DNA of 64,000 bases from Aureivirga sp. CE67 (GTDB taxonomy: Bacteria > Bacteroidota > Bacteroidia > Flavobacteriales > Flavobacteriaceae). The stretch's first letter is position 1; each line of letters starts with the position of its first letter. Both the position numbers and the translations under genes were made by a program. Location of the stretch: positions 124,001 through 188,000 of the forward strand of contig NZ_JADOTV010000002.1 of the NCBI RefSeq assembly GCF_015767245.1. Direction: 5' to 3'. The notes beneath the pieces are model-generated. The model was not told where the DNA came from. It saw nothing but the letters and a program-made list of their open reading frames with translations, and made no database searches. Shown piece after piece: positions 27,969-38,900 of this stretch.

Positions 27969-30452
27969 ATGGGTTTTTGGAATAGAACAGCACGTATAAT
28001 TATTAAAGACGGTAGATTCGTCATTCTTGGGATTATTGCCCTTATCACTTATTTTCTTGCTTCTCAAATGCAGTATATGCGTTTCTCACACACAGAAGCA
28101 AACCTTTTACCAACGGATCATGAGGCAAATATCAAGTATGATAAATTCTTAGAAGTTTTTGGAGAAGAAGGGAACTTAATCATTTTAGCTTCAAATGATT
28201 CTACCATTTTTACACCTGAAAAATTCCATGCTTGGAATCAATTAGCAAAAGATATTGCAAGTCATGAAGTTGTGACTGAAAAATATCCGAAGTTTTTTGA
28301 CAAAGAAGGATATTTTACCAACCATACCTTAGCTGATTCTACCAGTAAAGAAGTAGTGAAAAAAGTAAAAATTAATAAAGAAATTGATTTTGCTATTTCT
28401 ATTGGAGATATTCAAAAACTTGTAAAAGATAAAGAAAATGAGACTTTTAAGTTAGAGCCGCTTTACAAAATTGAGCCAAAAACCAAAGAAGAAATTATAG
28501 AAGTAAAAAAAGCTCTTTTTGATAGTTTACCATTTTACGATAACATTCTTTTTAACAAAAAAACAGGAACAATTCGTACTGCTCTTTATTTGAATAAAGA
28601 TATTATTAATACGAAAATTAGAAGAGATTTTGTTTTTGATGTAATCAATCCACTTGTTGAAAAGTTTGAAAAAGATTACAATGTAGACGTTCGTGTATCA
28701 GGAATGCCTTATATCCGTACAATGAATGCGCAGAATATTATCGACGAAATCGGAATGTTCGTTGGTCTTGCATTGTTCGTTACAGCATTTATTTTCTTCT
28801 TATTTTTTAGATCATTCAGAGCTACTTTTATTACGCTATTAGTTGTAAGTATCGGAGTAGTTTGGGCCTTTGGTTTCATCGGACTTTTCCGTTATGAAAT
28901 CTCAGTTCTGATGGCATTAATTCCACCATTAATTATCGTTATTGGTGTACCAAATGCAATTTTCTTGATCAATAAATACCAGCAAGAAATCAAAAAACAC
29001 AGAAACCAAGCGAAGTCATTACAACGTGTTATTTCTAAAATTGGAAATGCTACATTAATGACAAACGTAACAACAGCTTCAGGTTTCGCTACGTTTATTT
29101 TTACAAAAAGTCAACTTTTAAGAGAGTTTGGTATCATTGCTTCTATCAATATTTTATCCATATTCATTTTAGCACTTTTAATCATTCCGATTATTTATAG
29201 TTTCCTTCCATTACCAAAAGAAAAACACCTAAAACACCTTGATAGAACTTGGATTGAAGGTATTGTTGATTGGATGGAAAATATGGTAAGACACCGTAGA
29301 TTTACAATCTATGTAAGTTCAGTGATCATTATTGTTTTAAGTATCATCGGAATGTACATGATCCGTGTATCTGGATCTCTAATTGAAGACATGCCGAAAG
29401 GAAAACAGTTCTATAAAGACATCGTTTTCTTCGAAAAGGAATTTGGAGGAATTATGCCTTTAGAAATTGTAATCGACACCAAAAAACCAAATGGTGTGAT
29501 GAAACTTTCTACACTAAAAAGAATTGAAAAACTAAGTGAAACAATTAACGATATTCCTGAGTTATCACAGCCAATTTCTGTAAATAACTTAGTAAAATAT
29601 TCAAAACAGGCTTTCTATAACGGAAACCCAAAATATTACCAATTACCAAGTTCACAAGAGAAGAACTTCATCTTAAATTACGCTAAGAATTCAGGAGGAA
29701 ATTCTAACATGCTTGAAAACTTTGTGGATTCTACAGGACGTTATGCTCGTATCACAACGTTCATGAAAGATATTGGTACAGAAAAAATGGAGCGAATTGA
29801 AGAAACACTATATGCTAAAATCAAGAAAGAATTCCCAGAGTCAAAATACGATGTAAGTATGACAGGGAAAGCATTAGTTTTCTTAAAAGGAACAAACTAT
29901 TTAATCAACAATCTTGTATTGTCGTTATCATTAGCAATTGTGTTAATCGCATTGTTCATGGCATTCATGTTCCGTTCTTTTAAGATGATTATCATCTCAA
30001 TTTTACCGAACGTATTCCCATTATTAATCACAGCCGGATTAATGGGATATTTAGGAGTTCCAATCAAACCATCTACGATTTTAGTATTTAGTATCGCATT
30101 CGGAATCTCTGTAGATGATACAATTCACTTCCTAGCAAAATACCGTCAAGAGTTACAAGCGAACAATTGGAAAGTGAAAAAATCAGTATACGCTGCATTA
30201 AGAGAAACAGGAGTAAGTATGTTTTATACATCTGTAGTACTTTTCTTCGGATTCTTAGTATTCATCGTATCAAGTTTCGGAGGAACAATTGCACTAGGAG
30301 GTCTAGTTTCCGTAACGCTACTTTTCGCAATGGTTTCAAACTTACTTTTATTACCATCTCTACTTTTATCACTAGAGTCGAAGATTGCAAATAAAAAGAC
30401 ATTCAAAAAACCAGCGATTCCAATCATTCCAAAAGAGGAAGAAGACAAATAG
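27969..30452 (+). CDS. MMPL/RND-superfamily exporter
   Basis: 827 residues from the ATG at 27969 (MGFWNRTARIIIKD). I prefer this over the upstream GTG because the promoter -7 element lies between them. Topology is classical for the RND superfamily: one helix near the N-terminus, a ~200-residue periplasmic loop, five helices, then the same arrangement repeated. The membrane blocks show SSD/MMPL features (VVSIGVVWAFGFIGLF, LIPPLIIVIGVPNAIFLINKY; second half LPNVFPLLITAGLMGYLGVP, AFGISVDDTIHFLAKYR). It is likely a proton-driven exporter of hydrophobic or lipid-like molecules. Substrate unknown. No adaptor or outer-membrane partner is adjacent, which fits MMPL rather than AcrB-type pumps. A terminator follows. 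Confidence 0.9.
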   Translation: MGFWNRTARIIIKDGRFVILGIIALITYFLASQMQYMRFSHTEANLLPTDHEANIKYDKFLEVFGEEGNLIILASNDSTIFTPEKFHAWNQLAKDIASHEVVTEKYPKFFDKEGYFTNHTLADSTSKEVVKKVKINKEIDFAISIGDIQKLVKDKENETFKLEPLYKIEPKTKEEIIEVKKALFDSLPFYDNILFNKKTGTIRTALYLNKDIINTKIRRDFVFDVINPLVEKFEKDYNVDVRVSGMPYIRTMNAQNIIDEIGMFVGLALFVTAFIFFLFFRSFRATFITLLVVSIGVVWAFGFIGLFRYEISVLMALIPPLIIVIGVPNAIFLINKYQQEIKKHRNQAKSLQRVISKIGNATLMTNVTTASGFATFIFTKSQLLREFGIIASINILSIFILALLIIPIIYSFLPLPKEKHLKHLDRTWIEGIVDWMENMVRHRRFTIYVSSVIIIVLSIIGMYMIRVSGSLIEDMPKGKQFYKDIVFFEKEFGGIMPLEIVIDTKKPNGVMKLSTLKRIEKLSETINDIPELSQPISVNNLVKYSKQAFYNGNPKYYQLPSSQEKNFILNYAKNSGGNSNMLENFVDSTGRYARITTFMKDIGTEKMERIEETLYAKIKKEFPESKYDVSMTGKALVFLKGTNYLINNLVLSLSLAIVLIALFMAFMFRSFKMIIISILPNVFPLLITAGLMGYLGVPIKPSTILVFSIAFGISVDDTIHFLAKYRQELQANNWKVKKSVYAALRETGVSMFYTSVVLFFGFLVFIVSSFGGTIALGGLVSVTLLFAMVSNLLLLPSLLLSLESKIANKKTFKKPAIPIIPKEEEDK

Positions 30453-30470
30453 AACATCATAAATAAATAG

Positions 30471-30503
30471 AAAAGGTAGCAACAATAATTGCTACCTTTT
30501 TTT
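30471..30503 (+). terminator. Terminator of the MMPL exporter gene
   Basis: AAAAGGTAGCAA and TTGCTACCTTTT form a 12-bp stem around CAATAA, followed by T residues. Confidence 0.92.
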
Positions 30504-30528
30504 ATGCATTAGATTTAAATATTTTAGA

Positions 30529-30559
30529 ATTCCCCTCTTGAGAGGGGCTAGGGGTGTGT
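30529..30559. repeat. Short GC-rich palindromic repeat
   Basis: CCCCTCTTGAGAGGGG is a perfect palindrome, followed by CTAGGGGTGTG, in a region otherwise under 30% GC. The string resembles a short dispersed repeat common in Flavobacteriaceae; it occurs once here. Confidence 0.6.
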
Positions 30560-30622
30560 TTTAGATTAAAAAAAATCATATAAAATTTTAAACGTAATAA
30601 AGTTTAATATTTAAAATAAAAA

Positions 30623-30788
30623 TTAGGGCGTTCCCCTCCGTCAAAACTTCGGGTCGGGCTTTCCGTTCCAAGTTTTGTATTTCTAAAAAAGATCTTCTAA
30701 AGAACCCGTGGGCTTCCGTTGGTCGCCTCCGTTTCTTAAGAATCTCTAATTTTTAGAAAAACAAAAGCTTTCCACTACAATCCCTAAC
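30623..30788 (-). repeat. Dispersed intergenic repeat, copy 3 (inverted)
   Basis: On the minus strand it begins GTTAGGGATTGTAGTGGAAAGC, passes through ACGGAGGCGACC and GAAGCCCACGGG, and ends GGAACGGAAAGCCCGACCC. It shares start and end blocks with copies 1 and 2 and the central GGAGGCGACC/AGCCCACG blocks with copy 4. It lies in the 521-bp gap before leuS. Confidence 0.75.
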
Positions 30789-30871
30789 GTAAAAATGAAA
30801 AGATTAAGAAAGTTAAAAGAAACTATTATAAAACTTTCAAACACCAAACTTTCTATTCTCAAAGGATTGCT

Positions 30872-30879
30872 TAAATTTG
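30872..30879 (+). promoter_or_regulatory. -7 promoter element (TAAATTTG) upstream of leuS
   Basis: Exact TAnnTTTG, 94 bp before the leuS ATG, implying a leader of about 85-90 nt. Confidence 0.5.
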
Positions 30880-30973
30880 CAAGCGTTGAAGAAATTTGAG
30901 TTTTTAAATAGGAAATCAAATTACTTCAGAAATAAGAAAAACAATCTTTTAAGTAAAAATATACAAATTAAAG

Positions 30974-33784
30974 ATGGAATATAATTTCAATGACATTGAA
31001 GCCAAATGGCAAAAATATTGGGCAGAGAAGCAAACCTTCAAAGCAGACAACAACTCTGAAAAACCAAAATATTACGTACTCGATATGTTTCCTTATCCTT
31101 CTGGAGCAGGATTACACGTTGGGCATCCATTAGGTTATATTGCATCAGATATTTATGCACGTTATAAGCGTCATAAAGGTTTCAACGTATTGCACCCACA
31201 AGGATATGATTCTTTTGGTTTACCAGCAGAACAATATGCAATCCAAACAGGACAACATCCTGCAATTACAACAGAAACAAACATTGCAACATATAGAAAA
31301 CAATTAGATAAAATTGGTTTTTCTTTCGATTGGTCTCGTGAAGTTCGTACATCAAATCCAGAATATTACAAATGGACACAGTGGATTTTCACGCAATTAT
31401 TCAATGCTTGGTACAACAAAGAATCTGATAAAGCAGAAACAATCGATACTTTAGTTGCAACATTTGAAAAAGATGGAAATGCAAATGTAAAAGCTGTTTG
31501 TGATGAAGATATTACAACTTTCACAGCAGAAGAGTGGAATGCATTTTCTGACAAAGAGAAAGAAGCAATTTTAGCAAAATATAGATTAACTTACCTTTCA
31601 GAAACAGAAGTAAACTGGTGTCCTGCTTTAGGAACTGTTTTAGCAAATGATGAAATTGTAAACGGAGTTTCCGAAAGAGGTGGACATCCTGTAGTTCGTA
31701 AAAAAATGATGCAATGGAGCATGCGAATTACAGCATATGCACAAAGACTTTTAGATGGATTAGGTACAATTGATTGGCCACAACCATTAAAAGATTCACA
31801 AACAAACTGGATTGGTCGTTCGCAAGGTGCTTCTGTAAAATTCCAAGTAGAAAACTCGGAAGATATGATCGAAGTATTTACGACTCGTCCTGATACTATT
31901 TTCGGTGTTACTTTTATGACTCTTGCTCCAGAGCATGAATTAGTTTCAAAAATTGTAACGGAAGATAGAAAAGAAGCTGTAGAAGCTTATATCGAAGCAA
32001 CTGCAAAACGTAGCGAACGTGAGCGTCAAGCGGATGTAAAAACAATTTCTGGAGAATTCACAGGAGCATATGCAATTCACCCATTTACTGGAGAGAAAAT
32101 TCAAATCTGGATTGGTGATTATGTATTAGCTAGCTACGGAACAGGTGCTGTAATGGCGGTTCCTTGTGGTGATCAACGTGATTGGGATTTCGCAAATCAT
32201 TTTGGAATTGAAATCAAAAATATTTTTGATGGAATTGATATTTCAGAAGCTGCTTATGCAGAAAAAGATGCGAAAATTGCAAACTCTGATTTCTTAGATG
32301 GATTAAATGTAAAGAAAGCTACAAAGCAAGTAATTTATCATTTAGAACAAAAAGGAATTGGAGAAGGAAAAATCAATTACCGTTTACGTGATGCTGTATT
32401 CTCTCGTCAGCGTTATTGGGGGGAACCATTCCCAGTTTATTACAAAGATGGAATGCCACAAATGATTGCTGCGGAACATTTACCAGTTAGACTTCCAGAA
32501 GTAGAGAAATATTTACCAACAGAAGATGGAAAACCACCATTAGGAAATGCAACTGTTTGGGCTTGGGATACCGTAAATAATGAAGTTGTTGAAAATTCAA
32601 AAATCGATGATGAAACTATTTTTCCATTAGAATTGAACACAATGCCAGGTTGGGCAGGTTCTTCTTGGTATTTCAACAGATATATGGATGCAAACAACGA
32701 AAATGAGTTTGTAAGCAAAGAAGCTGTAGATTACTGGAAAGAAGTTGATTTATATATTGGAGGTTCTGAGCATGCAACAGGACATTTATTATATGCTCGT
32801 TTTTGGCAAAAATTCCTTTTTGATTTAGGATTACTTCCTGTTGATGAATTTGCGAAGAAGTTGATTAATCAAGGGATGATTTTAGGAACTTCTGCAATTG
32901 TTTACAGATTATCTGGAACAAATACTTTTGTTTCTAAAAACTTAGTAAAAGATCAAAAAGTAGAAGAATTAAGAGTTGATGTAAAATTAATCAACACTTC
33001 TGATGAATTAGATGTAGAGAAGATTAGAGAATGGCAACCACAATATAAGGATGCAGAATTCATTTTAGAAGATGGAAAATACATCGTTGGTCGTGAAGTA
33101 GAAAAAATGTCAAAAAGATGGTTTAATGTTGTAAACCCAGATGATATTTGTGAAGAATACGGAGCAGATAGTTTACGTTTATTCGAAATGTTCCTTGGGC
33201 CACTAGAGCAATCTAAACCTTGGAATACTGCTGGAATTTCTGGAGTGCATTCTTTCTTAAAGAAACTTTGGAGATTATTCCACAATAATAATGAATTTAC
33301 AGTTTCAGATGCAGCGCCAACAAAAGAAGAATTAAAAGTTTTACACCAAACAATTAAAAAAGTAGATAAAGATATCGAGAATTTCTCTTTCAATACTTCT
33401 GTTAGTACTTTTATGATTGCTGTAAATGAGTTACAAAAATTAAAATGTAACAAAAGAGAAATCTTAGAAGGATTGGTAATTCTTATTTCTCCTTATGCGC
33501 CACATATCGCAGAAGAATTATGGAGTAAATTAGGGCATGAGGAATCAGTTTCTACGGCAGATTTCCCAATTTTTGAGCCAAGTCATTTAGTAGAAAGTTC
33601 TAAAGAATATCCAGTTTCTTTTAATGGAAAAATGCGCTTCAAATTAGAATTACCATTAGATATGTCAAAAGACGAAATCGAAAAAGTGGTAATGGCACAT
33701 GAAAAAACACAAGCACAATTACAGGGAAGAGAACCTAAAAAGGTGATTATTGTACCTGGAAAAATTATAAATATTGTTGGATAA
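30974..33784 (+). CDS. leuS: Leucyl-tRNA synthetase
   Basis: A 936-residue class Ia synthetase. The HIGH signature is HVGH at residues 48-51 (YPSGAGLHVGH), and the KMSKS signature is KMSKR at 711-715. The CP1 editing domain is present (TTRPDTIFGVTFM, GTGAVMAVPCGDQRDWDFA). The chain is about 75 residues longer than E. coli LeuRS. Part of the excess is an acidic/helical insertion around residues 150-205 (KAETIDTLVATFEKDG to SDKEKEAILAKY) before the zinc-binding region, where ETEVNWCP resumes the normal sequence. Transcribed alone, with a ~95-bp upstream interval and its own terminator. Confidence 0.96.
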   Translation: MEYNFNDIEAKWQKYWAEKQTFKADNNSEKPKYYVLDMFPYPSGAGLHVGHPLGYIASDIYARYKRHKGFNVLHPQGYDSFGLPAEQYAIQTGQHPAITTETNIATYRKQLDKIGFSFDWSREVRTSNPEYYKWTQWIFTQLFNAWYNKESDKAETIDTLVATFEKDGNANVKAVCDEDITTFTAEEWNAFSDKEKEAILAKYRLTYLSETEVNWCPALGTVLANDEIVNGVSERGGHPVVRKKMMQWSMRITAYAQRLLDGLGTIDWPQPLKDSQTNWIGRSQGASVKFQVENSEDMIEVFTTRPDTIFGVTFMTLAPEHELVSKIVTEDRKEAVEAYIEATAKRSERERQADVKTISGEFTGAYAIHPFTGEKIQIWIGDYVLASYGTGAVMAVPCGDQRDWDFANHFGIEIKNIFDGIDISEAAYAEKDAKIANSDFLDGLNVKKATKQVIYHLEQKGIGEGKINYRLRDAVFSRQRYWGEPFPVYYKDGMPQMIAAEHLPVRLPEVEKYLPTEDGKPPLGNATVWAWDTVNNEVVENSKIDDETIFPLELNTMPGWAGSSWYFNRYMDANNENEFVSKEAVDYWKEVDLYIGGSEHATGHLLYARFWQKFLFDLGLLPVDEFAKKLINQGMILGTSAIVYRLSGTNTFVSKNLVKDQKVEELRVDVKLINTSDELDVEKIREWQPQYKDAEFILEDGKYIVGREVEKMSKRWFNVVNPDDICEEYGADSLRLFEMFLGPLEQSKPWNTAGISGVHSFLKKLWRLFHNNNEFTVSDAAPTKEELKVLHQTIKKVDKDIENFSFNTSVSTFMIAVNELQKLKCNKREILEGLVILISPYAPHIAEELWSKLGHEESVSTADFPIFEPSHLVESSKEYPVSFNGKMRFKLELPLDMSKDEIEKVVMAHEKTQAQLQGREPKKVIIVPGKIINIVG

Positions 33785-33842
33785 TTTAATTTGTGAAATG
33801 TTTCATATGTTAAATTAATGTAAACAAAATAAAATATTTCTT

Positions 33843-33869
33843 AAAGCCTCATCAACTTGATGAGGCTTT
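33843..33869 (+). terminator. Terminator of leuS
   Basis: AAAGCCTCATCAA and TTGATGAGGCTTT form a near-perfect 13-bp stem, followed by ATTGTTTT. Confidence 0.9.
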
Positions 33870-33965
33870 ATTGTTTTAAGTTAAATTAAGTAAAAAATTG
33901 GCAATTAAATTGTTAATCACGATAAAAATTGTATTTTACATACTGTTAATTCATATTTAAATATT

Positions 33966-36710
33966 ATGAGAAAAATAATACCTTTAATTATCTTTTTATT
34001 ATTTGCGAATATTACCATAGCCCAAATAATAGTTTCAGGTTCTGTAACGGATGGCAGCGTAAATGAACCTCTTCCTGGAGCAACAATTAAAGTAGTAGGG
34101 AAACCTATAGGTACTACTACAGATTTTGATGGTAACTTTTCCCTTGAAGTAGACTTACCTTTACCTTTTAGTATTGAAGTTTCAAGTATTGGATTTGAAT
34201 CAAAAAAACTAGAAGTAACCCAAAATAATCAGAATTTTAATGTAACCTTAAACGAATCATCTACAGCTTTAGATGAGATTGTTGTTTCAGCTTCAAGAAC
34301 ACCAGAAAGAGTTTTTGAATCTCCAGTAACAGTAGAACGATTTGATATTAAAAAAATTCAAAGCTCTTCTTCACCAACTTTCTACGATGCTTTAGAAAAC
34401 TTAAAAGGAGTAGATATCAATACAAACAGTTTAACTTTCAAATCTGTTAACACAAGAGGATTTGCAACTTTTGCAAATACACGTTTTGTACAGTTAGTAG
34501 ATGGAATTGATAACTCTTCACCAGCCTTAAACTTTACATTAGGAAATTTATTAGGAATGTCTGAATTAGATGTTCACACTGTAGAATTATTACCAGGAGC
34601 TTCTTCAGCTTTATATGGAGCAAATGCTTTTAATGGTATTTTATTCATGACAAGTAAAAATCCTTTTGATTTTCAAGGAGTAAGTGCTTATGCAAAAACA
34701 GGTTTAACTTCACAAAAAGCAGCAGGAACAAATGGATTTGTAGATGCAGGTTTCCGTTATGCACATGCATTTAATGATAAGTTTGCTTTTAAAATTTCAG
34801 GTTCTTTCTTAAGTGGAGAAGAATGGTGGGCAACAGATTATAGAGATTATAACATGCCTGGAGCAACAAGACAAAACGACCCAGGATATGATGGATTAAA
34901 CGTTTATGGAGATGAGGTTTCTATCTTTTTAAATTTTGATGAAATAGCTGGAACACCAGAAGGAACTTTAGGTGCTGCTCAAGTTTCTCGTACAGGTTAT
35001 GAAGAAAGAGATTTAGCAAACTACGATGCAAGAAGTTTTAAAGCAGATTTATCTTTAAACTATCGCCCGAATGGAGATGATTTAGAAATTGTATATAACG
35101 GAAAGTTTGGAACAGGAAATACTATTTATCAAGGAGCAAATAGATATTTCTTACAAGATTTCTCTATGCAACAACATAAATTAGAAGTTCATAATAAAAA
35201 CTTTTTTGTTAGAGCTTACTTAACTGCAGAAGACGCAGGAGATTCTTATGATTCTCGTTTTGCAGGGATTAATGTGAATAGAGCTTGGAAAGCGGATCAA
35301 CAATGGTTCCAAGAATATGCAGGAGCATATATTCAATCAATTTTAGGTGGAGCATCAAGAGAGCAAGCACATCAAGCAGCTCGTGCTTTTGCACAACAGG
35401 GAGCTTTAGTGCCAGGAACAGCTGAATTTAATGCAGCTTTCGACAAAATTAAAGATGATGGAAACTTACAAACTGGAGCTAAGTTTATTGATAAATCAAA
35501 AATTTATCATTCAGATGTAAATTATAACTTTAGAGATATTATCAAGTTTGCAGAATTTCAAGTTGGAGGTTCTTTCAGACAATATTCTTTAAATTCAGAA
35601 GGGACAATCTTTACAGATTATGATGGAGCAATTAATTATAATGAATATGGAGCTTATGCACAGGTTCAAAAGAAATTTGCTCAAGAAAAATTCAAGTTTA
35701 CAGGTTCTGTAAGATATGATAAATCAGAAAACTTTGATGGTAATTTCTCACCAAGAGTTTCTTTAGTTTATTCTATTGGGGAAGAGAAAAACCACAATAT
35801 TAGAGGATCTGTACAAACAGGATTTAGAAATCCTACTACACAAGATCAATATATTGGTTTAGATTTAGGAAATGCAATTTTAGTAGGTTCAGCTCAAGAT
35901 AACTTAGATAGATATACTTCTTCACCTTTATTAGTAAGTCCACAAGGGCAACAGTTTGCAGGAGGAGAGACAGTAATGTTAAAAGGTAGAGAAGCTTATG
36001 AAAATGCTTTCGCTTTATCTTCAATTGCAGCAGGAGCACCTGTAAAAGCAAATATTGGATTGGTAAAACCAGAACAAGTAACTGCTTTTGAATTAGGGTA
36101 CCGTGGAAAAGTGAAAAAATTAATTATCGATATTTCTGGATACTATAATGAGTATAAAGATTTCATTTCTACAGAAACAGTTGTAGTTCCTTTATATGGA
36201 ACAGTTGGAGATAACACACTTTCTTTATTAGCATTACAAAATGGAGATTTCAAACCATTCCAAGTTTATACAAATTCTTCTGCTGATATTAGTTCTTATG
36301 GAGCAACATTAGGATTAGACACAAGATTAAATGGAGGATTTGAAGTTGGAATTAACTATACATTCTCGAAATTAGATTTTGATCAAGCTTCTGATCCAGA
36401 TTTTGAAGCTAGTTTCAATACACCTGAACATAAAGTAAAAGCTACTTTCGGAAATTCGGATGTATATAAAGGAATCGGATTCAACATTAACTATAGATGG
36501 AATGATAGTTATTATTGGGAATCAAGTTTTGCAGATGCAGAGTTAAGAGCTCGTTCTACAATTGATGCACAAGTAAGTTATACTTTAGAAAAATGGAAAT
36601 CAGTATTTAAAATTGGAGGAGCAAATCTTTTAAATCATGAATATTTTAGTGCGCCAGGAGCAGGAGCTGTTGGATCACAATATTTTGTTTCTTGGACTGT
36701 AAACCCTTAA
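33966..36710 (+). CDS. TonB-dependent outer-membrane receptor with N-terminal carboxypeptidase-regulatory-like domain
   Basis: 914 residues: signal peptide (about 1-19, ending TIAQ); a CarboxypepD_reg-like domain (VSGSVTDGSVNEPLPGATIKVVG, then GTTTDFDGNFSLEV), about 20-105; a plug domain (DEIVVSASRTPERVFESPVTVE to the VELLPGASSALYGANAFNG box near 210-230); and a 22-strand-type barrel. The layout fits the Bacteroidota CirA/FepA-like group. The C-terminus (VSWTVNP) lacks the usual terminal aromatic residue. No SusD-like lipoprotein gene is adjacent, so a SusCD glycan system is unlikely; a siderophore, cobalamin or peptide ligand is possible. Substrate unknown. Confidence 0.88.
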   Translation: MRKIIPLIIFLLFANITIAQIIVSGSVTDGSVNEPLPGATIKVVGKPIGTTTDFDGNFSLEVDLPLPFSIEVSSIGFESKKLEVTQNNQNFNVTLNESSTALDEIVVSASRTPERVFESPVTVERFDIKKIQSSSSPTFYDALENLKGVDINTNSLTFKSVNTRGFATFANTRFVQLVDGIDNSSPALNFTLGNLLGMSELDVHTVELLPGASSALYGANAFNGILFMTSKNPFDFQGVSAYAKTGLTSQKAAGTNGFVDAGFRYAHAFNDKFAFKISGSFLSGEEWWATDYRDYNMPGATRQNDPGYDGLNVYGDEVSIFLNFDEIAGTPEGTLGAAQVSRTGYEERDLANYDARSFKADLSLNYRPNGDDLEIVYNGKFGTGNTIYQGANRYFLQDFSMQQHKLEVHNKNFFVRAYLTAEDAGDSYDSRFAGINVNRAWKADQQWFQEYAGAYIQSILGGASREQAHQAARAFAQQGALVPGTAEFNAAFDKIKDDGNLQTGAKFIDKSKIYHSDVNYNFRDIIKFAEFQVGGSFRQYSLNSEGTIFTDYDGAINYNEYGAYAQVQKKFAQEKFKFTGSVRYDKSENFDGNFSPRVSLVYSIGEEKNHNIRGSVQTGFRNPTTQDQYIGLDLGNAILVGSAQDNLDRYTSSPLLVSPQGQQFAGGETVMLKGREAYENAFALSSIAAGAPVKANIGLVKPEQVTAFELGYRGKVKKLIIDISGYYNEYKDFISTETVVVPLYGTVGDNTLSLLALQNGDFKPFQVYTNSSADISSYGATLGLDTRLNGGFEVGINYTFSKLDFDQASDPDFEASFNTPEHKVKATFGNSDVYKGIGFNINYRWNDSYYWESSFADAELRARSTIDAQVSYTLEKWKSVFKIGGANLLNHEYFSAPGAGAVGSQYFVSWTVNP

Positions 36711-36735
36711 TTTTAGGTAGAAAAATGAATAATAA

Positions 36736-36775
36736 AAAAAGACTCACTTTTAAATATAAAAAAGTGAGTCTTTTT
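36736..36775 (+). terminator. Terminator of the TonB receptor gene
   Basis: AAAAAGACTCACTTTT and AAAAGTGAGTCTTTTT form a perfect 16-bp stem with an 8-nt loop. Confidence 0.93.
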
Positions 36776-36825
36776 ACTTTAAATAAAAATAAAAGCAGAA
36801 TGCTAGATTATTTCGCTAAAAAAAC

Positions 36826-36833
36826 TATCTTTG
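36826..36833 (+). promoter_or_regulatory. -7 promoter element (TATCTTTG) of atpD-atpC
   Basis: Exact TAnnTTTG, 61 bp before the atpD ATG. Confidence 0.65.
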
Positions 36834-36882
36834 CGCTCTGTTAAGCGAGACAATTCTCAGAAAATAAAAGAACTAATAATAA

Positions 36883-38403
<1,521 letters not shown>

Positions 38404-38424
38404 TAATTCAAAACAAAACAAATT

Positions 38425-38718
38425 ATGTTTTTAGAAATCGTATCACCAGAAGCTACATTATTTAAATCAGAAGTTGACAGCGTTACTGTACCAGGTACAA
38501 ACGGTGAGTTTCAGATGTTAAATAATCACGCACCGATTGTTTCTCTTTTAAGTAAAGGAACAATCAAAATATATGTACATTCTCAACAACACTTAGTTTT
38601 TGATGAATTACATGCGAAAGTAGTTCCTCATGCTGACGATGAGAAAATTCTTACTGTGAAAATCAACAGTGGAACTATTGAAATGAAAGACAATAAAGTA
38701 ATTATCTTAGCGGACTAA
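38425..38718 (+). CDS. atpC: F1Fo ATP synthase subunit epsilon, short form
   Basis: The epsilon subunit links the rotor to F1. The 97 residues cover only the N-terminal beta-sandwich (LEIVSPEATLFKSEVDSVTVPG, NGEFQMLNNHAPIVSLLSKG). The C-terminal helical hairpin, which in E. coli (139 residues) can extend and inhibit the enzyme, is absent. The frame stops cleanly and a terminator follows, so this is not a frameshift. Short epsilon subunits are common in this phylum, so regulation by epsilon extension is not expected here. Confidence 0.93.
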   Translation: MFLEIVSPEATLFKSEVDSVTVPGTNGEFQMLNNHAPIVSLLSKGTIKIYVHSQQHLVFDELHAKVVPHADDEKILTVKINSGTIEMKDNKVIILAD

Positions 38719-38736
38719 TTATTTTTAAAATAAATG

Positions 38737-38772
38737 AAAAGCCTTCTTGTTCTAAACAGGAAGGCTTTTTTG
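38737..38772 (+). terminator. Terminator of atpD-atpC
   Basis: AAAAGCCTTCTTG pairs with CAGGAAGGCTTTT (one wobble), followed by a T-tract. Confidence 0.9.
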
Positions 38773-38808
38773 TTTTTATAGCTTTATATAAAGTCTTAAA
38801 AAATAAAG

Positions 38809-38847
38809 AACCCTGACTAACATTTTATAGAAAAGTTAATCAGGGTT
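38809..38847 (-). terminator. Terminator of the DUF3050 gene
   Basis: AACCCTGACTAAC and GTTAATCAGGGTT form a 13-bp stem with one mismatch. The minus-strand side continues into a T-rich tract. Confidence 0.8.
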
Positions 38848-38900
38848 TATTTATATCGTTTTAAAGACTATTTTAAATCTAAAGTATAAAAAGAAAATAA

